Source: UBA1479 sp963976055
Lineage (GTDB): Bacteria; Pseudomonadota; Alphaproteobacteria; Rhodospirillales; Casp-alpha2
Length of the DNA: 64,000 nucleotides
Reading direction: 5' to 3'
NCBI GenBank assembly: GCA_963976055.1
Contig: CAXBJB010000001.1
Coordinates: 62,001-126,000, forward strand
In this document: in pieces, positions 8,174 to 17,057 of the stretch
Position numbering within the stretch: position 1 is the stretch's first letter
Layout of the letters: every line of letters starts with the position of its first letter
Position numbers and translations under genes: made by a program
Notes under the pieces: model-generated
Databases searched by the model: none
The model's input: only the letters and a program-made list of their open reading frames with translations
Told to the model about the DNA's origin: nothing

Positions 8174-9631
8174 TCAGGCGGCGCGCAGGTCGTGCAGCAT
8201 CCCGTCGATGGCCTGTTTCAGGCTGCGGGCTTGGTCCGACAGGCTGTCGGCGGCGACGGAGACCTCGCCGGCGGCGCTGCCGGTATTTTCGGAGGCGCTG
8301 CGCACGGTGCCGATGTTGACCTGAACCGTGCCCGTGTGGCTGGCCGCGTCCTGGCTGGATCGTGCGATCTCGCGGGTCGCGGCGGACTGTTCGTCGACCG
8401 CCGAGGCGATGGCCTCGCTGACGGCGTTGATTTCGTCGATGGTGTCGGAAATGCTCTGAATTTCGCGGGCGGCATCCTCGGACACGGCCTGCATGGTGGC
8501 GATTTCCTCGGCGATGTCCTGGGTCGCCTTGGCTGTCTGATTGGCCAGATTCTTGACTTCGCTGGCGACCACGGCGAAGCCCTTGCCGGCATCGCCGGCG
8601 CGGGCCGCCTCGATGGTCGCGTTGAGCGCCAGCAGGTTGGTCTGTTCGGCGATGTCGGTGATCATTTCCATGACGTTGCCGATCTTGGCGGCGGCGTCCT
8701 TCAGGCGGATCATGGTCCGGTCCGTGTCGCGGGCCTTCTTCGATGCGTCCTGGGCAACGGCATGGGCGCGCCCGACCTGGGCGGAAACCTCGGCCATGCT
8801 GGCGGTCATCTGTTCCGTCGCGCTGGCGACGGTCTGTACGTTGCCGGTCGCCAGATCGATGGCCGCGGCCGTATCCGTTGAATGGGCGAGCGCCTGAGCC
8901 GCCAGATCGGACAGATTCTTCGAGACGTCCGACATGCTGCGCGCGTGGTCGTTGACGTTGATCATGATGGGGCCGACCTGATGTTCGAAGCGGCTCGCCA
9001 GATCGAGCAGCAGCTTGCGCTGCTCCTCCTGGTTGACGTGCTCCAGACGTTCGCGTTCCTGGCTCAGCCGTTCGATCTCGGCCTTGGCGGATTCGGCGGC
9101 ATCAACTGCTTCGGCGCTGTGGCGGAAGCCGGCGACCAAACGGTAGGTCAGCCACATCAGGACGATGGTTTCGACCACGACGATGACGGCGTGCAGGACA
9201 ACCCGGAAAAAGTCGGCGCCATCCGGGAAGATGGCATAGGGCAGGGTGAAGTTGAGCACCAGATGGTGCACGGCGACCGTCGCCGCGGCGACCAGTACGG
9301 TCTGCCAGCAGCAGAAGGCCGCGACCATCGCCAACACGGCGAAGAAATACATATGCACGTCGATCTGCCAGGCGTGCCCTGCGAACAGGTACAACAGGGC
9401 GCCGATGTTGATCATGGCGCCGGCGGCGATCAGGAAACGGCTTGCGGCGGCCGTCGGTCGGGTGCGCCACGCGACCGTCGATGCAACGGCGACGGCGGCG
9501 ATGATGCCGGCGCCCGTGACGATGTCGCCCTGCGTCAGCCAAAACGCGAGACCGGCAAGCGGCAGGTGCGCCCAGGCGAACAGGACGAAAAAGCGGGTTG
9601 AATTGATGCGGAGCTCGTTAAGGGCGTCCAT
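8174..9631 (-). CDS. Methyl-accepting chemotaxis protein with multi-helix membrane sensor
   Basis: 485 residues. The first ~175 contain about five or six hydrophobic helices with short loops rather than the usual periplasmic sensor between two helices; several His lie in or near the helices (GHAW, VHMYFF, AVHHLV). A coiled coil follows and then a complete MCP signalling domain with the hairpin-tip motif IAEQTNLLALNATIEAARAG and the flanking GKGFAVVASEVKNLA. No clear HAMP domain is visible. It should signal to CheA/CheW; the stimulus is unknown and may be sensed within the membrane. It shares strand and probably transcript with the small membrane protein 24 bases upstream, and it sits between queA and tgt. 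Confidence 0.9.
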   Translation of the reverse strand: MDALNELRINSTRFFVLFAWAHLPLAGLAFWLTQGDIVTGAGIIAAVAVASTVAWRTRPTAAASRFLIAAGAMINIGALLYLFAGHAWQIDVHMYFFAVLAMVAAFCCWQTVLVAAATVAVHHLVLNFTLPYAIFPDGADFFRVVLHAVIVVVETIVLMWLTYRLVAGFRHSAEAVDAAESAKAEIERLSQERERLEHVNQEEQRKLLLDLASRFEHQVGPIMINVNDHARSMSDVSKNLSDLAAQALAHSTDTAAAIDLATGNVQTVASATEQMTASMAEVSAQVGRAHAVAQDASKKARDTDRTMIRLKDAAAKIGNVMEMITDIAEQTNLLALNATIEAARAGDAGKGFAVVASEVKNLANQTAKATQDIAEEIATMQAVSEDAAREIQSISDTIDEINAVSEAIASAVDEQSAATREIARSSQDAASHTGTVQVNIGTVRSASENTGSAAGEVSVAADSLSDQARSLKQAIDGMLHDLRAA

Positions 9632-9655
9632 GGTCGGGTTCCTTTGAATGACGGG

Positions 9656-9973
9656 TCAGTTGGCGGCAGGTCGGGTCAGACAACTGCCGAGGGCAAGTGG
9701 ATTGACGGCGAACAGCGCCCCCTGTTCGCTGAGGCGAACCAGTGTTTCCGGTCTGTCGAGGGCGACGACGGCGATGAACGGCCAGGCCCCTTCGCGGACA
9801 AGGCGGCCGCCCGCATCGGCGATGCGGGCCAGGACCTCGGTTCCCGTCAGGGTTGGGGAAAACACGATGCCGACCTGTGTCTGGCCCGGTTGCGGGCGCA
9901 GGGTGGCGGCGGCGAGCCACATGACGCAGGTCACCACTAGAGCCGCCGCGGGAAACAGGTCACGTATGCGCAT
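9656..9973 (-). CDS. Small single-pass membrane or exported protein, unknown
   Basis: 105 residues. An N-terminal hydrophobic stretch (residues 6-25, LFPAAALVVTCVMWLAAATL) is a signal anchor or signal peptide; the remaining ~80 residues form a soluble alpha/beta-like region outside the membrane. No family recognised. It lies 24 bases upstream of the chemoreceptor gene on the same strand, so an accessory role in that receptor's signalling is possible but unproven. Confidence 0.65.
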   Translation of the reverse strand: MRIRDLFPAAALVVTCVMWLAAATLRPQPGQTQVGIVFSPTLTGTEVLARIADAGGRLVREGAWPFIAVVALDRPETLVRLSEQGALFAVNPLALGSCLTRPAAN

Positions 9974-10070
9974 GAAATTCCAGCCCCTCCTTGCGACGCA
10001 ATGCGCGCCGAAAATCTTGTCGCCCCAATCAACTCAAGAAAAACATACTAATTTATGAATGTGTAGCTTT

Positions 10071-10093
10071 CCTAATGTCGTACATACATTAGG
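10071..10093. promoter_or_regulatory. 8-bp inverted repeat in the AT-rich region upstream of the small membrane protein/chemoreceptor genes
   Basis: CCTAATGT and ACATTAGG flank a 7-base spacer inside a 134-base AT-rich gap after queA. No T-run follows on either strand. Its position about 100 bases before the start at 9973 suits an operator for a separately controlled chemoreceptor transcript. Confidence 0.35.
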
Positions 10094-10107
10094 ATAGGAT
10101 CGCTGGA

Positions 10108-11178
10108 TCAGGCACCGTCGTTCCGGTGCAGCAGGCAGGCGTCGCCGTAGGAATAGAACCGATAGTCATGGGCCACGGCATGGGCGTAGGCGCTTTGCAT
10201 GCGCTCCAGCCCGGCGAAGGCCGAGACCAGCATGAACAGGGTCGAGCGCGGCAGATGGAAGTTGGTCAGCATCAGATCGACGGCGCGGAATCTGTAGCCG
10301 GGCGTGATGAAGATGTCCGTGTCGCCCTTGAAGGGATGGATTTGGCCCGAGGCATCCGCCGCCGTTTCCAGAAGCCGCATGGCGGTCGACCCGCAGGCCA
10401 CGACGCGCCCACCCGCGTCCCGTGCCTGGTTGATGAAATCGGCGGCTTGTCGGCTAATCTCGCCCCATTCCGCATGCATGACGTGGTGGCGGGTGTCGTC
10501 CTCGCGCACGGGCAGGAAGGTGCCGGCGCCGACATGCAGGGTCAGGCTGACGCGCTCGACCCCCCGCGCGTCGAGCGCGGCCAGCAGCTCCGGCGTGAAA
10601 TGCAGGGACGCGGTGGGGGCGGCGACGGCGCCGTCGCGGGCGGCGAACAGGGTTTGGTAGTCGTCCCTGTCGGCATCGTCGCCCGCCGCTTCCCGCTTGA
10701 TATAGGGCGGCAGGGGCATGACGCCGAACTGCTCCAGCGCGTCCTTCAGGTCCGGCCCCGCCTTGTTGAAGCACAGGATCACCTCGCCCATGTCCAGTTT
10801 CTGCACCACGTCGGCGGAAAACCCGGGCGCGAACACGATATGGTCGCGGGCGCTGAGCTTGCGCGCCGGCCGGGCGAAGGCCCGCCAGCGGCCGTCGTCG
10901 TCCCATTTGTGCAGGGTGACCTCGACCTTGGGCCCGCCTTCGGGCGGGCCGGGCCGCGACGCGTCGCCGCGCCGGCCGGTCAGGCGCGCCGGGATCACCC
11001 GCGTGTCGTTGACCACCAACACGTCGCCCGGGTTCAACAGCGACGGCAGGTCGCGCACCCCCCGGTCGTGAAGTGCCGCGGGCGTGACCTCCAGCAGGCG
11101 CGCGGCATCGCGCGGGGTCGTCGGTTTCTGGGCGATCCGTTCCGGCGGCAGGTCGAAGTCGAACAGGTCGGTTTTCAT
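10108..11178 (-). CDS. queA: S-adenosylmethionine:tRNA ribosyltransferase-isomerase
   Basis: 356 residues, normal length. QueA transfers and isomerises the ribosyl moiety of AdoMet onto preQ1-34 in tRNA to give epoxyqueuosine. Characteristic stretches are present: the N-terminal FDFDLPPERIAQ, VVNDTRVIPARL, PLPPYIKRE, TASLHFTPELL, HVGAGTFLPV and the C-terminal TNFHLPRSTLFMLVSAFAG. Its presence with tgt and queF on the same strand marks this as a queuosine locus. An AT-rich gap of 134 bases separates it from the next downstream gene, so it may be transcribed alone. Confidence 0.96.
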   Translation of the reverse strand: MKTDLFDFDLPPERIAQKPTTPRDAARLLEVTPAALHDRGVRDLPSLLNPGDVLVVNDTRVIPARLTGRRGDASRPGPPEGGPKVEVTLHKWDDDGRWRAFARPARKLSARDHIVFAPGFSADVVQKLDMGEVILCFNKAGPDLKDALEQFGVMPLPPYIKREAAGDDADRDDYQTLFAARDGAVAAPTASLHFTPELLAALDARGVERVSLTLHVGAGTFLPVREDDTRHHVMHAEWGEISRQAADFINQARDAGGRVVACGSTAMRLLETAADASGQIHPFKGDTDIFITPGYRFRAVDLMLTNFHLPRSTLFMLVSAFAGLERMQSAYAHAVAHDYRFYSYGDACLLHRNDGA

Positions 11179-11294
11179 GGGCCGGGAAAGTAGGTCAACG
11201 CGCCGTGATTGTCAGGCGCCAATTGTCAGAAGATTACTGGCGGGGTAACGTTTCGTTCCAGGTGTCGAGGATACGAAACAACAGGGGGTTTCCC

Positions 11295-11510
11295 ATGGTC
11301 AGACTGATTCTTGCAATTTTGATTCCGTGGTTCGTGTTCTTCACGATCGGCCGCCCGATCCAGGGCATCATCTGCCTGATCCTTCAGTTGTCGTTGATCG
11401 GCTGGATTCCGGCGGCGATCTGGGCCGTCTGGGCGCTCAATAACTATAACACGGACAAGAAAATCGCCCGGGCCGGCATGGGCGCCACGCCGGGCGACGG
11501 CGACAATTGA
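11295..11510 (+). CDS. YqaE/Pmp3-family small membrane protein
   Basis: 71 residues with two hydrophobic helices (about 3-20 and 27-48) separated by GRPIQG, then a short polar tail. This matches the Pmp3/YqaE family of small plasma-membrane proteins, often induced by stress and thought to affect membrane potential. The ATG at 11295 is chosen because AGGGGG precedes it and the two helices start directly after; a longer frame from 11205 adds an unlikely hydrophilic leader. Confidence 0.75.
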   Translation: MVRLILAILIPWFVFFTIGRPIQGIICLILQLSLIGWIPAAIWAVWALNNYNTDKKIARAGMGATPGDGDN

Positions 11511-11549
11511 TCCCGTCTTCCCAATCGATTTAAGGGCGGGCCAAGGGGT

Positions 11550-11837
11550 TTAAGGCCGGGGGCCGAAGATGTCGCCGCGCCGGAGCCGCGCCATATGGGC
11601 GTTCGCCGCACCGGCGAAGCGGCTCAAGACCATGCGCAGGACGCGGCTGACGATCACGAAGACGACGGGCGGCCAGACGTAGGGCTCCCACCATTCGATG
11701 ACATGGGGCGCGCCGCCGAACAGGGCGATTTCCTCGCGCGTCGATAGAAATCCATAAACCCCCGCCGCCACGGCGGCCGCCATGCTCCAGGCGACGTAGC
11801 GGCCGTAGCGCATGACCTGGCGCATCAGGAACCACAT
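11550..11837 (-). CDS. Small two-helix membrane protein, unknown
   Basis: 95 residues with two hydrophobic segments (about 14-31 and 52-70) and a basic C-terminus (ARLRRGDIFGPRP), which would place the tail in the cytoplasm. No family recognised. It is convergent with the Pmp3-like gene and lies 33 bases downstream of the Gfo/Idh/MocA gene on the same strand, so it may be co-transcribed with it. The start is uncertain because in-frame ATGs also occur at codons 5 and 9. Confidence 0.55.
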   Translation of the reverse strand: MWFLMRQVMRYGRYVAWSMAAAVAAGVYGFLSTREEIALFGGAPHVIEWWEPYVWPPVVFVIVSRVLRMVLSRFAGAANAHMARLRRGDIFGPRP

Positions 11838-11870
11838 GGCCTTTCGTCCTCCTTGCCCTCGGAGGGGCGG

Positions 11871-12866
11871 CTAGACGTCCTTCAGCGACACCGGCTGGCC
11901 GCTCGCCGCGCCCCGGATGACGGCCTCCAGCACCGCCGTGCCGTGCACGGCCTCGGCCGGGGGCAGGGGATAGGCTGCCTTGCCGGTGCAGGCGTCGGCG
12001 AAGGCTTCCAGTTCCGCGCGCTCCATGTCGAAGGCGCCGTATTCGGTGACCTCTTCGGGGCCGGGCACGGCGTCCGCCGAGACCTTACGCACGGTCAAGC
12101 GGTCGTAGTTGTGCATCTCGGCCCAGCCGCCGGTGCCGAACACCTGGATGCGCCACAAGGGCGCCGTCGCCGTGAAGGTGCCAAGATAGCCCATGGCGCC
12201 CGAGGCGAAACGGAACAGCGTGGCCGTGGTGTCGTCGACGTCGATCTTGAGGAAGTTGCGGTAGGACCGGGCGATGACCTCGTCGATGGGGCCCAGCAGG
12301 TTGATCATGGCGTCGACCACATGGATGCCCATGCCGGTCATGCCGCCGGCCGGGCTTTCATCGGCCTGCGCGCGCCAGCCGTCGGCGGCGAAGCGCATGG
12401 CGCTGGGGCTGCTCAGGTTGCCCTCGACGTGCAAAATCTGGCCCAGTTCGCCGGATTGAATCATTTCCTTCATGCGCACCATGGCCGGATGAAAACGCCG
12501 GTTGTGGCCGAGCGCCAGCACCACGCCCGCGGTCTCGGCCGCGTCGGCGGCGGCCTGGGCGCTGGCGCGGTCCAGGGTGAAGGGCTTTTCGATGAAGATC
12601 TGCTTGCCGGCGGCGGCGGCGGCGATCACCTGATCCGCGTGCTGGCTGTGCGGGGTCGCCAGGATCACCGCGTCCAGGTCCCGGTCGTTCAACAGGTCGG
12701 CCAGGCCGTCGCGCAGATCGATGCCCTTGTCGGCGCAGAACGCTTCGGCCTTGGCCCTGCGCCCGGTGCAACCGGCGGTAACGGCGATCTTGTCGCTTTT
12801 GCCGTGAACGGAGTTGACGAGAACCTGGCCCCAACGGCCCAGTCCGGCGATGCCTGCTTTGATCAT
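11871..12866 (-). CDS. Gfo/Idh/MocA-family NAD(P)-dependent oxidoreductase
   Basis: 331 residues. An N-terminal Rossmann fold (AGLGRWGQ glycine motif at residues 7-14) is followed by the family's FIEKPFT motif with catalytic-region Lys near residue 98, and a C-terminal alpha/beta domain with GMGIHVVDAM supplying the expected His. Members oxidise hydroxyl groups of sugars, inositols and related compounds. The substrate is not readable. It is divergent from the DMT exporter, with a palindromic operator candidate between them. Confidence 0.88.
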   Translation of the reverse strand: MIKAGIAGLGRWGQVLVNSVHGKSDKIAVTAGCTGRRAKAEAFCADKGIDLRDGLADLLNDRDLDAVILATPHSQHADQVIAAAAAGKQIFIEKPFTLDRASAQAAADAAETAGVVLALGHNRRFHPAMVRMKEMIQSGELGQILHVEGNLSSPSAMRFAADGWRAQADESPAGGMTGMGIHVVDAMINLLGPIDEVIARSYRNFLKIDVDDTTATLFRFASGAMGYLGTFTATAPLWRIQVFGTGGWAEMHNYDRLTVRKVSADAVPGPEEVTEYGAFDMERAELEAFADACTGKAAYPLPPAEAVHGTAVLEAVIRGAASGQPVSLKDV

Positions 12867-12889
12867 GGTGATGGTCCCTTACCCCAAAT

Positions 12890-12901
12890 ATTGTATGCAA
12901 T
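12890..12901. promoter_or_regulatory. GntR-like palindrome between the dehydrogenase and exporter genes
   Basis: ATTGTATGCAAT has inverted ATTG/CAAT arms and resembles FCD-type GntR operators (ATTGT-N2-ACAAT). It lies in the 96-base divergent region, 24 bases from the dehydrogenase start and 62 from the exporter start. No GntR gene is in the window. Confidence 0.3.
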
Positions 12902-12962
12902 TGGCCCCAATTCGAGCCGCCGACCTTATTGCCAGAGGGTATCCGCCGTCTATAGTGAAGCC

Positions 12963-13904
12963 ATGGCGACGACCCCAGACCTCAGCGATCAAGTGACACC
13001 CGCCGGTCCCCGGGAAGTCGATAACTTCCGGGGCATGCTGTTCATGATGGTGGGGGCGGGGCTGATCGCCTGCCTGCACGCGCTGGTCCGCGACATCACA
13101 CAGGAACTGCATCCTTTCGAAGTCGCCTTTTTCCGCAACGTGGTCGTGCTGATCGCCCTGACGCCGCTGTTGCTGCGCCAGGACCGGCACGCGTGGAAAA
13201 GCAAGCGGCCGGACCTGCAACTGGTGCGCGGCGTGGTCGGCCTGGGCGCCATGCTGACCTGGTTCTATACCCTGTCCCTGGTACCTGTCGGCGACGCGAC
13301 GGCGCTCAGCTTCACGGTCGTGCTGTTCACGTCCCTGGGCGCCGTGGTCATGCTGCGGGAAAAGATGGGCGTGCGCCGCTGGGGGGCGTTGGTCGTCGGC
13401 TTCGTCGGCATGGCAATCATTATCCGCCCCGGGTTCCAGGAAATCAGCGAGGGGTATTTGTGGGCGTTGGGGTCGACGGTCCTCTGGGCCTGGGCGCTGC
13501 TGCTGGTGAAAATCCTGTCGCGCTACGATTCTCCGGTCACCATCGTGTTCTATTCCTCGGTCTATTTCACGCCGTCGACGCTGATTCTGGCGCTGTTCGT
13601 CTGGGAATGGCCGACCTGGGCCCAGTTCGGTCAATTGCTCGCCATCGGTCTGATCGCGGCGCTGGCGCATCTCGCCATGGCCAAGGCCATGCAACTGGGC
13701 GAGGCTACCGCCGTCCTGCCCGCCGACTTCACGCGCCTGTTGTGGGCGGCGGGGCTGGGCTACGTGATGTTCGGCGAATTCCCGGACCTGTGGACCTGGA
13801 TCGGCGGCACGGTGGTGTTCTGTTCGACCCTCTACATCACCTATCGGGAATCCCGGGTGAAGGGGCCGGCCGAGGGCGTCACGCTGAAGACTACCGAGGG
13901 CTAG
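12963..13904 (+). CDS. DMT-superfamily transporter (EamA-type)
   Basis: 313 residues with about ten hydrophobic helices forming two EamA repeats. The first begins FRGMLFMMVGAGLIACLHAL; the second begins near GYLWALGSTVLWAWALLLVKI. This family mostly exports metabolites such as amino acids or nucleotides; the substrate is unknown. The ATG at 12963 is chosen because it starts a normal-length protein; the frame is open far upstream, but that stretch is antisense to the dehydrogenase gene. It is divergent from the dehydrogenase and convergent with the CoA transferase, whose stop lies 4 bases away. Confidence 0.85.
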   Translation: MATTPDLSDQVTPAGPREVDNFRGMLFMMVGAGLIACLHALVRDITQELHPFEVAFFRNVVVLIALTPLLLRQDRHAWKSKRPDLQLVRGVVGLGAMLTWFYTLSLVPVGDATALSFTVVLFTSLGAVVMLREKMGVRRWGALVVGFVGMAIIIRPGFQEISEGYLWALGSTVLWAWALLLVKILSRYDSPVTIVFYSSVYFTPSTLILALFVWEWPTWAQFGQLLAIGLIAALAHLAMAKAMQLGEATAVLPADFTRLLWAAGLGYVMFGEFPDLWTWIGGTVVFCSTLYITYRESRVKGPAEGVTLKTTEG

Positions 13905-13908
13905 CGTC

Positions 13909-15345
13909 CTAGGTGGGCCAGACCGGGGGATGGGTGCCGAGGGGGGCCGCCGGCAGGTCCCAGCGCGGCGGCGTTTCCGACATTCCCACGGCGGGCTTCA
14001 GGTGTTCCATGGGCCCCCAGGCCGTGTCGCGGGTTTCCATCAGATCCTTGATGTCGTCGTGGCCGGGCTCCGCCAATTCCTTGACGCCGTCGCCGCCGGT
14101 CCGGCCCAGGCTGTCGATCCAATGGCCGCTTTGCGCCAGGGACAGGCGGACCATCCAGCTGCCGCCGATGGTGGCGCGGCGGCGCAGGGCCTCCATGGCG
14201 CCGAAGGCGGCCAGGTATCCGGAGACATAATCGAGGGCCTGCGCCGGCAGGTGGCGGGGCGTGTCGATGCCGCCGTGTTCCGCGGCGATGCCCATGGCGC
14301 ACTGGGCCAGGGAATCGAAGCCCCGGCGATGGGCCCAGGGGCCGTCGTGGCCCCAGGCGGAGAGGCTGACGAAGACGATCCCCGGGCGCAACTGGGCGAG
14401 CCGTTCCGGCGCCACGCCGCGCCCGGCCAGGGTGCCCGGCCGGTGGCCCTGGGTGACCACGTCGGCCTGTTTGATGAGGGTGTCGAGGGTTTCCGCCGCA
14501 CCCGGGTCGCGCAGGTCCAGGTTGGCGGCCAGCTTGCCGTGGCCGGTGTCGCGCAGCAGGTTGTCGTCGTCCGGGCGATCCGCCCGCCCGATGCGCATGA
14601 CCTGGGCGCCATGTTCCGCCAGGGTGCGCCCGCAGACAGGCCCGGCGATGACGCGCACCAGTTCCAGGGCGCGGATGCCGGAAAGCGGCCGGGCGCCTGC
14701 CGGCAGGGGTTCCACGGGCGCGTCGCCGATCTTCTCGATGCTTATCAGCGGCAGGCCCGCGACCGCCTTGCCCTGGGGATGGGCCGCCCATTCGTCCTTG
14801 CCGCGGACCATGAAGGCGCAGAGATTTCGTTCCGCCACGGCGGCTTCGAACGCGGCGGTGTCCCAGGCGCCAAGCGCGGCAGCGACCGCCGCGCGGTCGG
14901 AGTTGCAGCCCAGGATTTCAAGAATTCCCTCGGCCAGCCACGGGTAGTTGCAGTGAAGCTGGACCCAGCGCCCGTCGGCGCAGCGGTACAGGCCCGAGAT
15001 ATCCGCCCAGGCAGCCCCGAAACCGGTCGTTCCGACACGGACGTGGCGGTTCGAGCGCATGGCCAGCGCCGCCGCGCGGAGGTCCACGGAGATGTCCTGC
15101 GTCCGCCCGGTTTTCAGGCGCCACAGGGCGTCGGCAGCCAGCCCGACCGCGCCCAGCACTGCCGCGCCGGCGGTGGCCACGCGGAAAGTTGTGGGCAATT
15201 GGGGATCCGCGCCGGTGAAGACGGGAGTGTCGGCGCCGCGCCCGTCCCAGCCCACGGCGCCCAGAATTTCGGCCAATGCGTGCTGGGATGAAGAAGGTGT
15301 TGGCGTAGCTTCGAACACGATTTTGGACTCATTAAGTATGCACAT
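13909..15345 (-). CDS. CaiB/BaiF-type (family III) CoA transferase with rearranged domain order
   Basis: 478 residues from the ATG at 15345 (a start at 15369 adds 8). Residues ~50-200 resemble a later part of a family III CoA transferase (LKTGRTQDISVDLRAAALAM, then DGRWVQLHC). Around residue 225 a canonical N-terminal start appears (PLSGIRALELVRVIAGP, LAEHGAQVMRIG) followed by LDLRDP and the HGDP-like region (WGHDGPW), with FDSLAQCAMG probably carrying the catalytic Asp. The gene therefore reads as C-part then N-part, a known architecture in some members. It should move CoA between carboxylic acids; the substrate is unknown. A TAAGTA/TACTTA inverted repeat overlaps the start region. Confidence 0.82.
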   Translation of the reverse strand: MCILNESKIVFEATPTPSSSQHALAEILGAVGWDGRGADTPVFTGADPQLPTTFRVATAGAAVLGAVGLAADALWRLKTGRTQDISVDLRAAALAMRSNRHVRVGTTGFGAAWADISGLYRCADGRWVQLHCNYPWLAEGILEILGCNSDRAAVAAALGAWDTAAFEAAVAERNLCAFMVRGKDEWAAHPQGKAVAGLPLISIEKIGDAPVEPLPAGARPLSGIRALELVRVIAGPVCGRTLAEHGAQVMRIGRADRPDDDNLLRDTGHGKLAANLDLRDPGAAETLDTLIKQADVVTQGHRPGTLAGRGVAPERLAQLRPGIVFVSLSAWGHDGPWAHRRGFDSLAQCAMGIAAEHGGIDTPRHLPAQALDYVSGYLAAFGAMEALRRRATIGGSWMVRLSLAQSGHWIDSLGRTGGDGVKELAEPGHDDIKDLMETRDTAWGPMEHLKPAVGMSETPPRWDLPAAPLGTHPPVWPT

Positions 15346-15356
15346 TTGAGTACTTA
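15333..15356. promoter_or_regulatory. Inverted repeat over the CoA-transferase start codon
   Basis: TAAGTA and TACTTA flank a 12-base spacer that contains the ATG at 15345. Its position suggests an operator or RNA hairpin controlling this gene, possibly also the divergent transporter operon. Confidence 0.25.
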
Positions 15357-15492
15357 TACATCCTTGCATTCGGGCGGCCTATGCTTTGAAATGCGCCCAG
15401 CCTCTCATGACAGGGACGGCCAGGATTGCCGGCCAGAAGTTACAAAGGCGTAAGCCACGGGCGGCAGGGAATTGAACCAAGGGAGGGCGAAT

Positions 15493-17031
15493 ATGATTCG
15501 TCAAATTATGAAGGGCCTGCCCATCGCGGCGGTTGCGCTGGGTATTTGCTCGGGTGCGGCGTTGGCGGGCAAGTCCGATGACACGCTGGTCTGGGCAACA
15601 GACCGCGAGTCGGCGGTGGCTGATCCGTACTACAACCGTACCCGCGAACTTGTCATCATCGGTAACACGGTGTGGGACAACCTTCTGCTCCGCAACACCA
15701 AGACCGGCAAGTACGAACCGAACTTGGCGAAGTCCTACAAATGGGTCGACAACGTGACCCTGGATTTCGAACTGCGCGATGACGTCAAATTCCATGACGG
15801 ATCGCCCTTCGGGCCGGAAGACGTGATCTACACGGTGGACTTCACCACCAACAAGGAACACGGCGTCGTCACCCTGAAGAACGTCGATTGGATGAAGAAG
15901 GTCGAGAAGACCGGCCCGCACAGCATCCGCATTCATTTGGAGAAGCCGTTCCCGGCGGCCCTGGCCTATCTGGGCCAAGCGGTGCCGATCATCAAGCGCG
16001 GTCACTACGACAGCGCGCCGATGACCAAGGAAGGCAAGCCCGATTACGCGGCGGTGAAGCCCAACGGCACCGGCCCCTACATGATCACCGAGGTCGTGCC
16101 CGGCGAAAAGATCGTCATGAAGAAGTACGACGGCTATCACAAGAACGGCCCCAAGGGCACGCCGCAGATCGCCAATCTGGTTTACCGGACGATCAAGGAA
16201 GGCAACACCCGGATCGCCGAACTTTTGACCGGCGGCATCGACTGGATCTGGGACGTTCCCAAGGAACAGGCCGAAAAGCTGAAGGCCACGGGCCAGGTGA
16301 CGGTCGAGAACGCCAAGACCCTGCGCATTTCCTACATCGCCTTTGATGTCGACGGCTCGTCCGGCAACAAGGCCTTCATGGATCAGCGCGTGCGTCAGGC
16401 CTTCGCCCATGCGATCAACCGCCAGTCCATTGTCACCAACCTTGTCGGCGCGGCAGCGCAGGTCATCAACACGCCCTGCCATCCCGATCAGACGGGCTGC
16501 ACCCAGGACGTCACGGGATACGACTATGACCCGGCCAAGGCCAAGGCGCTGTTGAAGGAAGCGGGTTACGACAAGGGTTTGGAGTTCGACATCTACGCCT
16601 ATCGTGAGCGCGAATTCACGGAAGCGGTGATCTCGGATCTGGCCAAGGTCGGCGTGAAGGCCAAGCTGAACTTCATGCAGTACAAGGCCTTGCGCGAAAT
16701 CGCGCAGAAGGGCTCGACGGCAGTTCACCAGATGACCTGGGGGTCCTACTCGATCCCCGATGCATCGGGCTGCGCCGGCGTGTTCTTCGTGGGCGGCAAG
16801 GACGACCCCGCCAACGACCCGAAGGTGAATGAACTGATCACCAAGGCCGGCAACGTGACCGACCTTGCGGAACGCGAAAAGCTTTACAAGGAAGCGTTTC
16901 AGATCATTTCCGACAAGGTCTATTGGCTGCCCATGTTCACCTACGCCAAGAACTACGCCTTCAACCAGAACCTGGAAATGACCATCACTTCCGACGAAAT
17001 CCCGCGGTTCTACACCGCGAAATGGAAGTGA
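15493..17031 (+). CDS. ABC-type peptide importer, periplasmic substrate-binding protein (SBP family 5)
   Basis: 512 residues. Residues 1-25 are a Sec signal peptide (Lys, hydrophobic core, ending near SGAALAG). The mature part is a DppA/OppA-type binding protein with KFHDGSPFGPEDV, the NGTGPYM loop and VRQAFAHAINRQ. It captures peptides or related amides and delivers them to the permeases encoded next. The ATG at 15493 is chosen over 15472 because GGGAGGGCGA directly precedes it. It is the first gene of a ten-gene operon of importer and amide/peptide hydrolases. A strong hairpin follows it. Confidence 0.92.
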   Translation: MIRQIMKGLPIAAVALGICSGAALAGKSDDTLVWATDRESAVADPYYNRTRELVIIGNTVWDNLLLRNTKTGKYEPNLAKSYKWVDNVTLDFELRDDVKFHDGSPFGPEDVIYTVDFTTNKEHGVVTLKNVDWMKKVEKTGPHSIRIHLEKPFPAALAYLGQAVPIIKRGHYDSAPMTKEGKPDYAAVKPNGTGPYMITEVVPGEKIVMKKYDGYHKNGPKGTPQIANLVYRTIKEGNTRIAELLTGGIDWIWDVPKEQAEKLKATGQVTVENAKTLRISYIAFDVDGSSGNKAFMDQRVRQAFAHAINRQSIVTNLVGAAAQVINTPCHPDQTGCTQDVTGYDYDPAKAKALLKEAGYDKGLEFDIYAYREREFTEAVISDLAKVGVKAKLNFMQYKALREIAQKGSTAVHQMTWGSYSIPDASGCAGVFFVGGKDDPANDPKVNELITKAGNVTDLAEREKLYKEAFQIISDKVYWLPMFTYAKNYAFNQNLEMTITSDEIPRFYTAKWK

Positions 17032-17057
17032 CGACGTCCGGGTAACCGGCAAATCGG

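Noticed and set aside
13930..15291. 453-codon open frame on the plus strand
   Set aside because: Antisense to the CoA transferase, which carries recognisable family motifs; the shadow frame has none and no RBS.
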